A stretch of DNA of 64,000 nucleotides from Echinometra lucunter (GCA_029962745.1 CM057167.1:21316679-21380678); one strand, 5' to 3'; positions 45,909 to 57,920 are shown, counted from the first letter of the stretch. Program-made: numbers and translations. Notes: a model not told the origin generated them from the letters alone.

Positions 45909-46525
45909 TACTGTATACGCCAATATTTTCGCGTACAGATATTTTCACGAATCACAGGCTCATAGACATTTTCGTGAGTTGTTAATTTCGCGAGCGCAAG
46001 AGCAGGACTTGCAGTAAACTTATCTGTACATGAAAGAGCCATATCGGCAGATCCGGAGGATTTGTTTTTTTATTATTTTTTACCAATACCATCACACTTG
46101 TAGCTTGGGATAAATAAAAAAAGCCGTCATAAAACCCCTGATATCTTAATTTATAGCGCGTTTTCGGTGACTCTCTTTCTTACCACCCCACTTAAGCCCG
46201 CACGCTTTGGAAAAATGGCGCCGATTCCGCATTTTTGGTAGCAGAATTGGGCTTCTTACAGGGGTTTTGGAGGTGACCATGTACGGAGCTGACTTGTGTG
46301 AGTGACAATTTCTCTGTGTGTTATTATATGCTACACCACACGGAGAGGACTGCTGCACTTTCCACATGCACTACATGTAGCTTGCATGGCAATGGCAACA
46401 ATGTGCCGATGATGCCGAGAGGTAAAGCAAATTTACGTGCGGATATTTTTGCGTGTTGTTAAATTTGCGATAGGTGAGTGATTCGCGAAAATAAAACCAT
46501 CGCGAAAATTTCAGCTAGTACAGTA
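45909..46525. mobile_element. fold-back element with TTTTCGCG-rich arms
   Basis: The ends TACTGTATACGCC and CTAGTACAGTA are inverted. The left arm has AATATTTTCGCG, ATATTTTCACGAA and AATTTCGCGAGCG; the right arm has CGGATATTTTTGCGTG, TTAAATTTGCGA and the pair CGCGAAAATAAAACC and CGCGAAAATTTCAGC. The 350-bp centre (46050-46420) is non-repetitive and GC-richer, possibly captured sequence. No transposase frame. Confidence 0.7.
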
Positions 46526-46944
46526 GAATATAGCAAGAACAAGAACCCCCAAAATATTTTTCTAAGTCTGCTTTTTAAGAATCATGGCTTTGTTCCTGCT
46601 CATCTCAAGAGAAATCAATGCAGATACATGTGTGATGATATAAACAAAGTCTTTTCTCACTGCCATTCGCTAGTGGACAAGACCTTTAGGGTAAGGCAAT
46701 TTTTCAGATGAGTGAGCATGGATGGGTTATAGGTGACTTCCTACATTGTTCAATTAAAAATCAGGAAGCATCGTCTGGCCCCAAGGGTCTATGGAGGAGA
46801 CATCTTTAATGTTTGTTTAGTCTAGATTGCTAAGACTTTCAGATTCAAACAGTATGTGATTGAACCTGAAACTGAATAGAATCATATTATGAATTCGCCA
46901 TGGGATATAGAGAATAAAAGGCACATTCACAGTACATATCAGTG

Positions 46945-47310
46945 CAGGGTTCTCACTAGAAAAAAAATCCACACACGGTTCCCCCTCTGCTCAAAGCGCG
47001 GAAGTTTCGGAAATGTTACGTAACAACACCGAAAGTTAGGTGTGGCAGCAGTATATGCTATAGCAAAAGGATGAAAAATATGTCTTGGTGAGCAGGAGAT
47101 GTCTACTGATGGCATAACAGCACAAATACATTGCCAAAAAGCAAAACAATCTGTGGCATTTATCATTATTGTAAGGAATATACAATCCAATATTTTTTTT
47201 ACCCTTATCGCCATGCATGGCGCAGCAATTTCACACATGGTTCTTCCTTGTCTGAAATCCTGCAGGCAGGGTATTGGAACCACGGGTGTTATGTACTACA
47301 GAGAACCATG
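46945..47310. repeat. dispersed repeat, copy 2 (CAGGGTTCTCACTAG...)
   Basis: Second copy of the 45290-45654 unit, same orientation, 1.65 kb downstream. Immediately after it, GTGCGCAGTGGAGTGC-type words recur at about 47318, 47436 and 47474, up to 47560. Confidence 0.75.
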
Positions 47311-47940
47311 TATCAGTGTGCAGTGGAGTGCGCTTTAAATATCAGTTGTTTTTTTCTTACGACCATTCATACACAGATTTTTTTTTTTTAAAGCGATTTT
47401 ATTTGCGCACTGATACCCAAAACCCCGGTATTGAGTGCGCAGTGGAGTGCACCTAAGAAAATCACTTATTAGTGCGCAGTTTACGTTCGCACACACACAC
47501 AAGAATAAGTTTTTGCAGTGCGCTTAGAAAATCATTTTTCTAGGCGCACTATTTCAGTCTAAGTGTGAAGCCCCTGTAAGTATCGATGATGATATCAGGA
47601 AATTGGTGTCAGATCACTTTCTGATCATTGTATTGTGCTTGTTTTAATGCATGATTGTAACTTAACTGACACCAAAGCTTCAGTGATTTTTAGGAATTCT
47701 TCATTGATATTTTTTTTAAAATAAGAATCCTTTGTAAGAAGGACCCCATTGAATACCATATCTATGAAAACTTGAAATTTTCACGAGATTAAGGGGAAAA
47801 AAAGTGACTTTTTGCTGGGAAAGACTTATCCACCAGAATGATGATCAACGTTGCACCAAATCAACTTATTTATATATCGAGTCCCAAATTATAGCGCCAC
47901 CAGAGTTTTGATTTAGAGATCTGTATGCAATAGGGAGTAT

Positions 47941-48030
47941 TGTCTGCTAACAACAAAAAAAAAGCCAGAAGGGTGCTAATGCTAACACTGATTAAGATTC
48001 TATAAGTTAACATCCTTTTGGCTTCTAGCA
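47941..48030. repeat. hairpin, GCCAGAAGG family, diverged copy
   Basis: TGTCTGCTAACAAC, then GCCAGAAGGGTGCTAATG, pairs with TTAACATCCTTTTGGCTTCT and AGCAG. It shares the GCCAGAAGG-TGNTAA core with the other two hairpins, although the outer stem differs. Confidence 0.5.
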
Positions 48031-48106
48031 GAAGAAATCATAAATTATTTGCTAAATCTGGTATAGTGAGCCACTTGTTGCAGTATATTCAGGTTTCCGA
48101 TTTTTC

Positions 48107-48807
48107 CAGATTTTGTTTTTATTGTCCATAATGCAATATAACACAGTGGAAATTCATTTTGTTCGTACAAATAACAGAAGTTTGATAAATTTCACAAAAA
48201 TTACAACAGGCCTACAATGAATATGAGAAACTGACATACATAAATACATAGAAAGCAATAAGGAGAAAAGAAGAAAATTGTGTACCTTCACAAAAAAAAA
48301 GGCCTCCCCCCCCCCCCGAAAACGAAGATTTTGAAAAAAAAAAAATTGTTCATTGAATGAAAATAAAATACTTCTTTAAAACAACAACAACAAAAAAGAA
48401 TCAAATGTTTCACGTTTGTCAATCTGTATGATTTTTTTTTTTTTATTTATTATCTTATTATTCTTTCAACTTCTTATCATGTTTAAGCAAGGATACTAGC
48501 TGAGGAAAAATCATGTTACTGGTAAATGCAGAAACATTTTCAGATTCAGATTTTCAGATTTCAGATTTTGTTTTTATTGTCCATAATGCAATATAACACA
48601 ATGGAAATTAATTTTGTTCGCACAAATAACAGAAGTTTGATAAATTTCACAAAAATTACAACAGGCCTACAATGAATATGAGAAACTGACATACATAAAT
48701 ACATAGAAAGCAATAAGGAGAAAAGAAGAAAATTGTGTACCTTCACGAAAAAAGGGACTCCCCCCCCCCCCACCACCCCCGAAAACAAGAAGATTTTGAA
48801 AAAAAAA
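48107..48807. repeat. direct repeat of about 240 bp, two copies
   Basis: Copies at 48107-48345 and 48562-48807 are about 95 percent identical. They begin CAGATTTTGTTTTTATTGTC and end in poly-C, GAAAAC, GAAGATTTTG and poly-A. The 215-bp spacer is partly unrelated. The T-rich start and A-rich end would fit a short retroposed sequence or a reversed retroposon tail. No coding evidence. Confidence 0.8.
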
Positions 48808-51800
48808 TTCACATTAATTTGGTTGAAACGTGCCTGGGTCACTCGACAGAAGAAACGGATGCCGCTTTTAATTGGATCGATGTTTTATTCAATCTGCAAA
48901 GGGAAAATGCAGAAAATCCAGTGTAAACAATCAGGTATTCAGAAGAATACATCAGTTATGCACATGTTATCTCAATAAATGATTCACTGTTCAATCAAGA
49001 ATGAGTAACTGTTATTATTTCAAGTTTTGAGACTACATGTATATCTAAGAGTTATGTCCTAGCAAATATATTGACTTGTATGTAGTTAAATCTACGATGT
49101 ATGACGACACATCCATATCAGGAATTCAAGTTTTCTCACAGATCCTTCCCCCAAAAAAGTAAGAACCTAGTTTCAGAGTAATTGCATAGCACAAGAACAC
49201 TTATTACATCACCTCAAACCAACAGAAAAATCAGTGTTATTGGTTCAAATAGGACCTCTTTTCATTTCAATGTCACAAACAAAATTATCGAAAATCATTC
49301 TCCAGATATTCATATCAACTTATAACTTAGCATTTTCTTTCAAACACTTTTCATATGTGCTTTGATCATCCAAACTACAAATTGTCTTATAACTCTTTTT
49401 ATTTTAACACTTGACAAAATCTATGAATGTTCTTCTGACATTCTTTTGTATCTTTTATGAACTGATATGAATAGGATAGCAATCTCTATTTCACCACAAA
49501 TATACTTTGGTCTAGATATCAAATCTGCATGAATTACACAATTACTTTCTTAAAACAAAACACTTTCTTTATCCATATGATTAACCAAATATCTAATGCA
49601 TACATATATTTGCCTAAAGTCAAATCCTAAATTCTCAAATCAGTTTAATTTATGCATGACTCTAAGAGCAGTGGCCTAGTTTTGTAAGCCAAATTTTCTT
49701 TGGTGTGAAATCATTTCCTACTTATCAATTCAAACACAGTTTCCCAATTTTTGAGGTAAAAGACCAACATATCTACATGACAATGGAAATTTAGCTTGAT
49801 ATAGGTCTACAATCATTTCATTTTACATCTATGCAATACTTTGTGTCTTTGTGCTTGTATTACAAATTCAGCTGGAAATTCAGCTTTTCCTTCAAAATGC
49901 TACCAAAATTGCAACATTTTAAGCAAAAATAAACTCTTCCAAACACTGACCTTTATATCAGCATATACAATACCCTAAATTATGCTGCATGCAAAAACCA
50001 AATCACCTTGCCACACTTTCACACAAAGTTTTGCACTCATATTTCAGCAATGACTTAAGTACACATATTTATACTTCAGAAAATGAAAAATGAATACTTC
50101 ATGATTTAAACTCACTCTTTGGGTGGCGTAATAACTTGACAGAAAGTACTAACTTTTGGGACATTCTGTCCCACCGGAAGACAGTAACTCTGACTTTCTT
50201 CAGAGCAATATGGCTGCTGGAACTCATGGTATGGTGTCTTCTATATTTTAAATTAGCTTGGAAAGAAAAATCTAAAATCAAATTACAGAAACTTCTGTTT
50301 CATTGAAACAATGCCCTTTTAAAGGTAGAGCTTCATGTATCTATTGAATAAGAAGAGAGTGTGTATGTCCATGTATAAAAAAAAAATGGAGAATTGGAGA
50401 TGTATGTATCTCAAAAGTTGTCCAACTAGCAAAATGTAAAATGATAAATATTACTTGCTCAAAAAACAATAGCAGTGACTCAAGCTGCGGAAACATTGCT
50501 CATGATATCACGTGGTGTGCATTCACACTATGTTCCATATACATTACATGGGCCTTATGGTGTGAACTGGGGCAGAAGTGTGAAATGGGTCTCATTGAAT
50601 AATTATGGCCCTTGTCTACTCTATAATCATGAGATGAAGGAAAGCCAGATCAGTGAGGGATGTGTGAACACTGCTGTTGAAACATGGCTATGGCTATTGC
50701 AGTGATATAGTCTGGAGTTCATATCACGATCATATACAGTGTTTGCTGCCCGATGTGAAAGGGGTCTTATGGAATATACATGTAAGTGGTCCTTGCCTAA
50801 CCATAGATGAAGGAAAGCAGGGAACAAAGGATCTAACTCATGAAATATTCAATCTGTGGCACGAGGCCCGGTGTGATGTGAATGTTAAATGTTTCAAATT
50901 GGCAACGACATGTATCCCTAACATAACTGTCTGCTTGAGAACGTTTGTCAAAGCAGCGACACATGTTCTGCAGGGATGGCACTGTTCAGGGTATTGCATG
51001 ATTTCAGTTTCTGTCGTCTCATCGTTTCAGACTTTTTTCATGCTTCATGTTGCACAGAGTCAATGTTAGTGGGGCTCGATGACATGTCCATGTATGTGTG
51101 GGCCCCTTTTTCAAACTAAATAGTAAAACCAGCTGGTATTTCTGGAAATTACATTATGAGAATGTTCATGAGCACATTTGGGTCTATATTTATGTGAACA
51201 AGATGTTTTTACCATTACAGGTCAAAACTGATTTTTTTTTTCTTTTCTGAATTTGCCTTTGATCATACATGTACATCAGTTAAGGATAGATACAGGGCAG
51301 GATTCTATCTTAAAAGGAAGGGATAGCTCAATTCAGAAAATGTCATCTTTGTCTTGATAAGTTAAACCAGAATCTGGTGCCTTTTTAAGTTTAAATTTAG
51401 AACAAGGGCGCAATTGGGAGGGGGCTCCTTAACCTGTACCAATTTAAGTCTTCAAAACGTGGGCACAAGCATGTCGTGCACCCCCTTACATTGTATCCAA
51501 GACTGCATGCATGTACATAGGTGTGTATGAGCGATTGAGCATTTTTTTTTTTTTTTAGAAAAAGATAAAGAATATGAAATTGCTAAGCTTAATAACATGT
51601 CATTCAGGGGTTACTTGCTCTAAGATACCCGTCACAGTGTTCCTTTGGCTCAAACATGCCTCTCTTTTATTTGCAAGGTGCCAACTGGTGACTATTCTTT
51701 TAAAGTGCATTCATTTCAAGATGTAAATGAAGTAAAAACTTTCCTGTTGAGTTTGTTAAAGATTAATCCAAGGACATGATGTGATGTAACACACTTATTG

Positions 51801-53988
51801 CGAGGATGTGCATATGTATTTTTAAGTGCTTTTAGAGTTTGGGACTTGATTTACGAAGTGTAATTTGAATTGAAAGAATTACATGTAGGCCTTGTTAACG
51901 ATGAATATGAGCATAAGCTGTTACAAATTTTAGAACAAGTATTCATTTTGTGTTGTTTCTTTTCTGTGACTAAGTTACATGTATACAACATGTATGATTC
52001 AGGCCAAAGTGTACAGGTTAACCAGTACAGGCATGGTATACATGTAGGTTGTTGTCTTCTCTCTGTAAAAACATGTTGTTCATTAGTACAAAGGTAGCAC
52101 ATGTCGCCTCAGACTAATTCACTCATGCATTGGCCACCGATTTCATTCATTAGTTCATGCTGATCTTTGCCAAATGGCTATGTAAATAGGCATGAAACTC
52201 CCATCCTTGCGATTAAAAATAGCCCTAGCGAAGACAGCATAACTAATTTGTCCCAGCTTTCTGCCTCTATACGCAAGAGTGCTGTTAAGTAACGCAAGGT
52301 CGCCCAAGCGCGGTGACTAATGTCTCCGGCGACACCTCATCCTCGTCCTGCATTCCTGGGCATGTCATCAAGAAGACAGGCCGTGGAGGAGAACAATGGG
52401 GGAGAGGATGATCAAAGATGACATCATTACCTCTGATACTGGGGGTTCCCCACCCGAAGACTCGCGTTACTCATTGTTTCATTTACATTTGCGGAATGAT
52501 TTGCCAAAAATTTTCTGAAGTTTAAGGGGTTCCTTCTATTTCCTGGAGCACGGTGACTCAAGTTTTAATCATATACTCACAGGCCAGAGAAGTCCTAGAA
52601 TCCAAACTATATTTTTCTGGTTCCCTTTGGTTTTCTAAGTTCCACTTGTACCTTTCTGTAGGTTTTCTGGTTGCTTTCCTGTGTGATACATACATACAGT
52701 GAGAAAAGGGGGGGGGGGGGGGGGAGAAATAAATCTAGTGACGATATAAGAAATCTTATTTAAAGGGAGGAAATAGGTGAAACACAATGAACAAAAATAT
52801 AAGTGATAGAAGAAAGAAAGAAAGAAAGATAAAGAAAGTAAATTCATTTGAAAGCTGTTATTAGCATGCACTTTATGCATCTGTTAATTGGACAAGAAAG
52901 CAGAGAAAGATTTTCTGTATAATGCATCAAACTATTAATGATTTTAAGAGTCATTTCTGACCAATATTAGCCCAGTTTATAGTACCACGCTGATAATTGA
53001 TTCTGTGTGAGTAAGTACACAATTGGATTAATAAAGAGCTAATCAGCGAAAGTGTAAATTATAGTTACTTTATATACATGTACAATGGGAGGGGGGGGGC
53101 TAAAAGCTACACACATTGTTTTTAGCAGCTAAAAGTCATGAAATTCATTGGTTCATATGAATTTCTTTGATCTACATGTATCTTGCTTCTACATGACTTT
53201 AGGTTAATAGTGATATGTTGTGAAAATGATGATGGACAAATATCAATAACACATATTTTCAAGTCGTTATCAATGCCAGTGCCAATTTTTCAGCAAAATG
53301 AAGGGGGTTCTAGTAAGTTCTAAAGCTACACAAATGTAAATGCATGCAAATCTTGATTTTGAAACTGACTGGTGTGAATTTCACCTCGATTTCTGACTAG
53401 TGATCATATTACAAGAAATAAAGGAAGACTACTGATTCTTTTAGGCCAATATTGTTGATATTCTCATTGCTCAGTCTCATTAGAAGTTTGGTCAATTAAA
53501 GCGTCGCATTGCGCAAATTTGCAGCATGCGTTGCTTTTGGACCCACGTAGCTTCAGGACCCCCCGACCATACATAAATGTGCCATGTCCATGTATGAACA
53601 TCTACAGTGTGTCACTCAGAGCCGCTGCATGGTTAATGCCTGAATAATTATGACATTATGTACCTGACAGGATTCTACAGGTAAAAATCCCCCATGCTGC
53701 GAGTAAAACGATGCCTCAAGCTCACCTGTAGCCGGTAAAGTGAGAATTTCTCCCAGCATGCTGCAAGCGACCCCTGACCTTTCCGCCAAGTCCGCCTAGT
53801 GTTTTGATTAGAAGCGACTGGTAGACCGGTTTTCATTTCTTAAATTGCCAGTTTCCATGACGATGGAACGATCAAGAGAGGCTCTGTGATGGTGTCCAAT
53901 TTACAGGAGTCCTGTTCTTAGATTCTCCCCTTTCAATCGTGTTTACCTTTTCTTTTGAATCATGCCTGGGACTGAGCTAGTTTTTATG
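48808..53988. other. probable intron, no exon recognised
   Basis: The open frame 50677-51069 (130 codons) has no start context or recognisable domain; the segment around it (50530-50830) contains a loose internal repetition (GGCCCTTGTCTACTCTAT... versus GGTCCTTGCCTAACCATAG). GC-richer islands without frames at 52230-52460 and 53620-53900 contain clustered binding-site-like words. Poly-G lies at 52708-52723 and (GAAA)n at 52810-52840. Confidence 0.4.
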
Positions 53989-54250
53989 CTTTTTATCATG
54001 TTTTCTATTAGTAAATAGTGTAGATGTTGAATTGTTTGAGTTTTTATGATGTTTTCTATTAGTAAATAGTGTAGATATTGAATTGTTTGAGTTTTTATGA
54101 TGTTTTCTATTAGTAAATAGTGTAGATGTTGAATTGTTTGAGTTTTTATGATGTTTTCTATTACTAAATATTGTAGATATTGAATTGTTTGGGTTTTTAT
54201 GATGTTTTCTATTAGTAAATAGTGTAGATATTGAATTGTTTGGGTTTTTA
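53989..54250. repeat. 51-bp minisatellite, about five units
   Basis: The unit opens with GTTTTTATGATGTTTTCTAT and closes with TTGAATTGTTTGA. Unit starts fall at 54040, 54091, 54142, 54193 and 54244, exactly 51 bp apart, with a partial unit before 54040. Units differ by one to four substitutions (for example GATGTTG versus GATATTG, alternating). Confidence 0.93.
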
Positions 54251-54301
54251 TTGCACTTTTTCTAAATTACATGTAGTTCATTTATAATAAAAGGACATAC
54301 C

Positions 54302-54381
54302 ATATCGTCTGTTTGGAACTAGAAGGGCGTTAAGTCTGTATAAAATGAGTTAGTGCCCTTCTGGCTCTGAATAGATGATAT
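54302..54381. repeat. 80-bp hairpin, GCCAGAAGG family, copy 2
   Basis: ATATCGTCTGTTTGGAACTA and its near inverse AGAGCC...ATATCATCTATT pair; the loop side reads TTAAGTCTGTATAAAATGAG, nearly identical to TTAAGTCTGTATACAATGAT in the 45683 hairpin. It lies 300 bp before the Harbinger-like element. Confidence 0.75.
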
Positions 54382-54999
54382 AGACAATAGAGACTCTTCA
54401 AATCTTAATATTTTTTTCCATCAGTAACATTAACAACCATCATACATGTAAATTGATTTCTGGATTTCTTGATAAAAAAATTTAAGGCTTTTGATTGAAT
54501 ATTTCATACATTAGTTAATTTGATATGGTATTTGAGTCAGGGAAATATTGCATCTTCACTAAAATTCGCAACTCCCTTCTCTAATCTAGATTTACACTAA
54601 ACCATGTTTTCAAGTTCTGGGAGTATCTGTATATTCTTGCCAACAGCATAGGAAAAAAAAGGAATAATTAAAATCATTGGCCGGTATTCTCGAAAGCTTA
54701 CTAACTTTAGTAGCCCTACTAAGTCGATATTTAGTAAGGGTTGCTATTCTCGAAGGGTAACTAACTTCAAAATGACGTCATCAGCTCACTAACTTTAGTC
54801 ACAGCTCACTAACTTTAGTCACCCCTCACTAAGTTAATCACCCCTCACTAAGTTAATCCCCTTCTCCATAGAACTGTGTACTAAAGTAATTTTAGTTTGC
54901 TATTCACGAAGGGTGACTAAAGTTAGTGAGCTGTCACTAACTACGTCATCAAGGGCAGATTAGGCCCAAAAGTTAGTCAGCTCAGGGGGCATGTTTAAC

Positions 55000-55083
55000 T
55001 CTTCGCTAGACGGCGACCAACCAAAATTTCGTGCTGAAACGGAGTGGAATTGGGTCTACTTATGCTGCATTTTCACCTTTTCT
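55000..55083 (+). other. possible leader exon of the transposon gene
   Basis: CTTCGCTAGACGGCGACC to ACCTTTTCT|GTAAGTATC is a non-AT-rich segment next to the left subterminal repeats and ends in a consensus donor. It could be the first exon of the transposase gene. Inference only. Confidence 0.3.
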
Positions 55084-55555
55084 GTAAGTATCATGTATCT
55101 GTTGGTTTGCTCATTTGTATTTTCATGATCAAGTCGTATTTACCACGCTATAATGACATAAGTTTATTTGCAATAAAATGAATTATAATCAGTCAAAGTC
55201 AATTTGACCGCGTTTGAAACCTGAATTATTGCAGCGCTCTGTCACCTCACAGTCCCATACGACCAGATTTACGTATGGCGCTGTGAACGACCTGGTGCAT
55301 GTATGCAACTGTATGGAACGACCAAGTCCAAGTTAGGCCTACAATCTACTGACTTTTCTACGGAGATCCGAAACAAACAAATGCATAGGCCTTATGTCTT
55401 TTCGTGATCTCGTAAATAATTGCAAATTGCAGAAGGAAACTTTCCACAAGACTTAATATTGTGGCACTGTTTGTGTTGGCACAACCTGGCTCTGTATGGT
55501 CGATCTTGAATCCGATTCCGAGCACTCAGTCTCAGGAGGGCCAAACTAACTGTTT

Positions 55556-55698
55556 TAGACCAAAAATTTTGTCTCAAAATTTCGCCGTTACTACCTCTTA
55601 AGTGGTAGGGTCGGCACTTCTCCTTTTAGTTTTAACAGGAGTGCCGACCCTACCAGTATAAGAGACTAACGAAATTTTGAGACCGAACTTTTGGTCTA
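55556..55698. mobile_element. 143-bp MITE inside the large element
   Basis: TAGACCAAAAATTTTGTCTC and GAGACCGAACTTTTGGTCTA are inverted ends, with inner arms TGGTAGGGTCGGCACTTCTC and GAGTGCCGACCCTACCAG. The loop is only about 20 bp. It is nested within the 7.8-kb element, so it is younger than that insertion, or part of it. Confidence 0.8.
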
Positions 55699-56259
55699 TC
55701 ATGTCTACCGTCTAGGTCAGGACAAACGTAGGTCTACCTCGGACTGTGGGGTGAATGCCGAACATTCACTTGGAGTTGCAGCACCAGCAGTCCAAACAGA
55801 CAACAAAATTGCCTTTTTAAAAGCAAGATTTATTTTTTTCAATTTACTAGAGATCTCAAATTTTGATTCAGGAACTTTTCAAGTTTAACTCTTGATATTC
55901 CACAAATTTGTGGATTCAGAGTTGAAAATGGAAGTTCAACTGCCTTTCATGTGTGGCCAAGCCCCAAAGCCTGGGAATAAATACACACAAAAGGCTTTTC
56001 CACTGCAAAGACTAAAGTAGCTTGTACATGCTATTAAGTGGAATCCTAGCAGGCTAGCATCTTGCAGTTAATTCACTATGTTAGGCTTTATGAATGCGCC
56101 GTTCCGAAAGACCAAAGTCAAGACAAAGCCATGTTATGACATTGTGGGTCTAACAACTGTTACGATCTAACTTAGATCTAGACCTACTCACCTAGTCTGT
56201 CTCACAACCCAACTTTGTCTTACCAAAGTTGTTTCAATACAAAATGTTTTTTTTTTTTT

Positions 56260-57130
56260 GGGGGGGGGAGAAATTCCCAAATGTAATAATTTTGGCATTA
56301 TCGCTGGGACACCCGCATAGCCACGGGGGATGGTGGGGGCGGTCACTCTCCCCCCCCCCCCCAAATGCCAACAAAAAAGAAAGAAAGAAAAAAAACGAAA
56401 CATGTGAGCGAGAAAAGTAAAAGGTATAGGAAAACATAAGAAAAGCAGGAGCAGACAAGGAACAATTCAAAGAAACGGAACTGCCTCTATGCACCCCCCC
56501 CCCCCCCCGGAGCGGACTTCGCTTACTCTGTAAGTGGCTCACACGCTTTGCATGCTCATTACTGCCCCATCCAAATGAAATCCTAGCTACGCCACTGTGC
56601 TGGGACCCTGGGCTGGGTTTGGCCCAGGTTACAAAAAAGAGGTAAAACAAAGAATGTTGAAGAAATCTCAAAACCAATATCAATACAAGCCAATAAGATG
56701 TCAGTTTTCATACAAAATTTTTTATGAACATCACATAGACCAAATAAGCTTCATTTCTAAAGTGTTTTGGAACAAAAAGTTTCGAGCTGAGAATATATTC
56801 TATTTTTGTAATCAATTGATGCATTTGGGAGAAAATAAAACCTGCCGATACAGTAAATACTAAATATGAATTGAAATTATTATTCCAATCATGGCAATAC
56901 ACAGCAGTGTGGGGGAGGGGGCAGTCCCCCCCCCCCCCCCAAAAAAAAAAAAAAAAAATGAAAAGTTCTAGTTTTTACTGAAAAATTTTAGGAAATTCAA
57001 CAAAAGTGTTCACCAAAGCCTTCTGTTTCACTTTAACAAAAGCAAAAGCACCCCATGACAAGTTTGTTCCCTCGCTTTTAAGTTTTAAAAAAAATTGCCC
57101 CCCCCCCCCCACTTGAAAAAATTTATGCTT
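56260..57130. other. poly-G/poly-C rich internal stretch
   Basis: Homopolymer C or G tracts occur at about 56260-56268, 56350-56362, 56493-56508, 56927-56940 and 57098-57110, several next to poly-A. CCTAGCTACGCCACTGTGCT at 56582 belongs to the same class of repeat end as CATAGCTAGGATTTTATGGG at 61036. No gene seen. Confidence 0.45.
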
Positions 57131-57240
57131 TTGGCCCTGATTCTGATGTGCAGTATGTTGGACAAGTTGTACTTACATGTGAGGTAGAAAATTATTGCCC
57201 TTACCAAATGCTTTATTTCTTGTATTTTCTCTTTTCCTAG

Positions 57241-57289
57241 GTTCAGAAGATTTCAAAAAGAAAATGCAATTTCGCTGAGATGTGAAATG
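57241..57289 (+). pseudogene. possible short transposase exon remnant
   Basis: It follows TTTTCTCTTTTCCTAG and ends at ATG|GTGAGG. One frame gives FRRFQKENAISLRCEMV, reminiscent of the RFR...I..LC.EL motif in the N-terminal part of Harbinger transposases. It is too short to be decisive, and its phase does not join directly to the exon at 58492. Confidence 0.3.
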
Positions 57290-57454
57290 GTGAGGCTAAC
57301 TCTATGATCAAGGACACTAACTGCCCCCACACATAGGCCTACGACTTCTTACTGCACGAAGGTAAAGGAGACAAAAGAAGAAAAAGACTGGACTAAGATT
57401 TAATGCTTTTGGTAAGTTTGTGTTTTTATACGGAATGATGACAAAAAGACAGCC

Positions 57455-57920
57455 GCTGGTCTACCAGCAGCTGGTCTAATTATCTGATTGTCTAATACCA
57501 CATAGGCTAAACCCATTTGGTCTACTATAAATTTGGTCTAATTGCCATTTGGTCTAATACATACTTGGTCTATAGAACTCTCATTTGGTCTAATGACCAC
57601 TTGGCCTAATTGCCAGTTCGTCTAATAACCAACTTGTCTAATTGCCTTTTCGTCTAATTCTCACATGCATGTTTGATTTATTACTGGTTCATTACAGGTA
57701 ATAGACTAAGTGGTGTTAGACCAAGTGGAAATTAGAAGAAATGGTCATAAGACAAAATGAGAATTATACACAAAGGTAAATAGGCGAAATGGCTACTAGA
57801 CCAAAAGGTCATAAGACGAACTGGTAACTTGTAGACAAAGTGGAATTAGACCATGTGGGGCGAGACCAAACAGGCAGTAGACAAAGTGGGAATAGACTAA
57901 GTGGGAATTTACCAATTAAA
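57455..57920. repeat. fold-back array of GGTCTAAT units
   Basis: The left half (57460-57665) has about eleven copies of a ~20-bp unit containing TTTGGTCTAAT or a variant (GTCTAAT with TTGCCA or TACC between). The right half (57695-57910) has the same words in inverse form (ATTAGACCAAGTGG, AGACCAAAAGGTCAT). The two halves could fold into one long imperfect hairpin. Confidence 0.85.

Noticed and set aside
50677..51069. 130-codon open frame
   Set aside because: No domain resemblance, no splice or start context and no codon-like composition; probably chance in an intron.
54040..54244. CRISPR-like regular array (51-bp period)
   Set aside because: Whole units repeat with no unique spacers, in eukaryotic DNA; it is a minisatellite.
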